NCBI GenBank assembly: GCA_018816555.1
Contig: JAHIVT010000138.1
Coordinates: 35,388 to 99,387, forward strand
Source of the DNA: Pseudomonadota bacterium
GTDB lineage: Bacteria; Desulfobacterota; Desulfobulbia; Desulfobulbales; SURF-16
Reading direction: 5' to 3'
Length of the DNA stretch: 64,000 bases
The position numbers and the translations under genes were made by a program. Positions 62,575 to 64,000 of this stretch are shown here, in pieces. The stretch's first letter is position 1, and the number at the start of each line of letters is the position of its first letter. A model generated the notes under the pieces. The model ran no database searches. It had not been told where the DNA came from and worked only from the letters and a program-made list of their open reading frames with translations.

Positions 62575-64000
62575 TTATCTCAGCCCTGGGATCTGATAGG
62601 TGTGGATGTAGCCGATGACGCGCAGGTCGTCATCACCCATGGTGGTGAAGCCTCTCATGTTGGTGCCGGTAAAATCGTTATCATTATTATTGTTCATTAT
62701 GCCGAATACCTTTTCGTTTATGTTAACATCGGTTTCGCGCCAATCTCCTGAACTTACCAGTGTCTGCACCCACTGTCCTGAACCTGGAGTCGTCTCCTGC
62801 GAAACTTCGTCCAGTATTTCCACCAGAACCCTGACCGTGCCGTCATAGGTGGGGGGTTGACCATCGCTGCCCTTTTCTTTGACGTTGCCGCGATTCTGGA
62901 AGGTTGTCTTCCTGTTGTAATTACCCATGTGGAGCCCGTAATCATAATAAACAGGATTCTTGCTGTAATCAATGGCGCCAACCGCAGGGGTGCCGTCATC
63001 GTTGTATTCGCTGTAACCGACCACCTTGTTGATGCCCAGGATGGAGTTGATATAGACGATTTTGTCGGTGGTGATGGTGCCGCTCTTGTCCGCAGCAGAG
63101 GCAAAGAAGGTGGCGGCAAAGTCAAAGTCCGGACCATCGCAGACGTCTGTTTCCGAACGCTCGGTGATACCGTAAGACACTGTACAACCCGGGCACGAAA
63201 TAGGATCAGTTTCAACCACCAGATTACCCTCAGCGTCCGTGGTGGTGTAGTAGGTTGTTAAACCGGTGGCGTCGACCAGGTGGCCGAGGCCAAAACTGAT
63301 CATATGTTCGATGTCGATAGTCGGCCGCAGCTCTTTTGACGGGCCGTCTTCCAGTTCGAGCTGTTTCCAGGCCGGAATGCCGCCCTTGAGCGAATGTTCA
63401 ACCGGCAGCCGGTCATCAGCCGGGGTGATCAGGTGACCGTCCCGCATCAGTTTAACGTAGAGGGCGAGATTCTCTTTCGCTGAATCGATGGCCTTGGTCA
63501 CGGTATCAAGCAGCAGCGGTTCGCCGGTTGCAGGGTCCAATATGAATTCATCATAAATATCAGTGGTCAGCATCAGGCGCCCCGAGGCATCGAGTTTGAT
63601 GTCCTTGGCCTTGTTAATCGCTCGGATGGCCTCGTCAAAGGAATCATCCAGTACGGCCTCCGGCGCCCTGCTCATATTGAGCCGGCCGAATTCAACTTCC
63701 TGAATCATATCATCCCAGTAGACATCCACGTAATAGGTGTTGCCGTTCAATGTTGTTCCTGCAGGAATGACAAGTGTGTGTGGCACCTCGCATTCGGTGC
63801 GCTCCCAGGTGGCGTCATAGGTCTTCACCAGCGGCAGGCGATTTTCAGAAAGTCCGGTAACTCCGTTAACGTCGGTAAGTTCGGTGATGTCTCCCCAGCG
63901 CTCATAACTGGCAGTCGGCTGGATACACTGGCTTGGGTAAGGGGCGGCATAATAAATGCCGCCGGTGTCGGGGTTGGGGACATAATCCCCCGTCTCCTCA
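62575..64000 (-). CDS. partial unrecognised protein, 5' end beyond window
   Basis: The frame is open from the stop at 62575 to the window edge at 64000 without interruption; the ORF-track start (GTG at 63828) is internal. Residues upstream of it read on as SENRLPLVK and further. The visible about 475 residues include two cysteines in CPGCTVSYG and one in ETDVCDGPD, acidic and aromatic beta-like segments, and an asparagine-rich stretch (NNNNDNDFTG) near the end. It looks like an exported surface protein, but no family is recognised and the N-terminus is not visible. Confidence 0.75.
   Translation of the reverse strand, partial: EETGDYVPNPDTGGIYYAAPYPSQCIQPTASYERWGDITELTDVNGVTGLSENRLPLVKTYDATWERTECEVPHTLVIPAGTTLNGNTYYVDVYWDDMIQEVEFGRLNMSRAPEAVLDDSFDEAIRAINKAKDIKLDASGRLMLTTDIYDEFILDPATGEPLLLDTVTKAIDSAKENLALYVKLMRDGHLITPADDRLPVEHSLKGGIPAWKQLELEDGPSKELRPTIDIEHMISFGLGHLVDATGLTTYYTTTDAEGNLVVETDPISCPGCTVSYGITERSETDVCDGPDFDFAATFFASAADKSGTITTDKIVYINSILGINKVVGYSEYNDDGTPAVGAIDYSKNPVYYDYGLHMGNYNRKTTFQNRGNVKEKGSDGQPPTYDGTVRVLVEILDEVSQETTPGSGQWVQTLVSSGDWRETDVNINEKVFGIMNNNNDNDFTGTNMRGFTTMGDDDLRVIGYIHTYQIPGLR

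Overview
The window looks like a chromosomal segment of an anaerobic, Gram-negative Desulfobacterota-type bacterium, with Desulfobulbaceae-like flavour. The reasons are an HdrA-MvhD electron-transfer pair, a hydrogenase-4-like membrane complex, a selenocysteine tRNA, a HesB-like protein, a DUF3373-type porin, multi-PAS hybrid kinases and the carboxyspermidine route to polyamines. This assignment is an inference from gene content; no rRNA is present.

Layout. 1-7.9 kb: a 71-bp tandem repeat, then a six-gene hyf-like operon (hyfB, C, E, F, G, I) whose large subunit lacks the [NiFe]-binding cysteines, so it is probably an energy-converting hydrogenase-related (Ehr) complex and not a hydrogenase. 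8.2-9.4 kb: a LCIB-type beta-carbonic anhydrase homologue. 9.5-23 kb: mostly housekeeping genes (rsmB, pgeF/yfiH, a porin, glyQ without glyS, a SulP transporter with a large insertion, selC, tRNA-Met, groSL, ilvE). 23.4-33 kb: an AI-2E-type permease, a hybrid kinase, arfB, a Cys-rich protein, a HesB-like protein and the mvhD-hdrA pair. 33.5-38.1 kb: a polyamine operon (decayed agmatinase fragment, speA, carboxynorspermidine synthase, nspC). 38.1-41.5 kb: a second hybrid kinase.

42-47.6 kb: a tightly packed minus-strand cassette kamA, ATP-grasp, ATP-grasp, GNAT, GNAT-HDAC fusion. I consider this the most promising candidate for an undescribed pathway, possibly making and unmaking an acylated or peptidyl beta-lysine metabolite. 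48-55 kb: a LOG-domain fusion protein, a LysE exporter, a secreted SGNH hydrolase preceded by an unidentified structured leader RNA, and a large unrecognised protein. 55.8-58.4 kb: tRNA-Pro and tRNA-Asn, followed by a small accessory stretch with an MqsA-type antitoxin, a frameshifted DUF4258 toxin and an ORF-less group II intron sitting directly behind a terminator. 58.4-64 kb: envelope proteins, a broken CusA-type efflux pump remnant, ykvA, mobB, a YkgJ-type cysteine-cluster protein and a partial unrecognised protein running off the window end.

A 28-bp palindrome occurs three times, each time in the short gap between two convergent genes, which suggests a mobile or recruited bidirectional terminator. 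Gene starts were moved inward from the ORF track wherever a ribosome binding site supported it.
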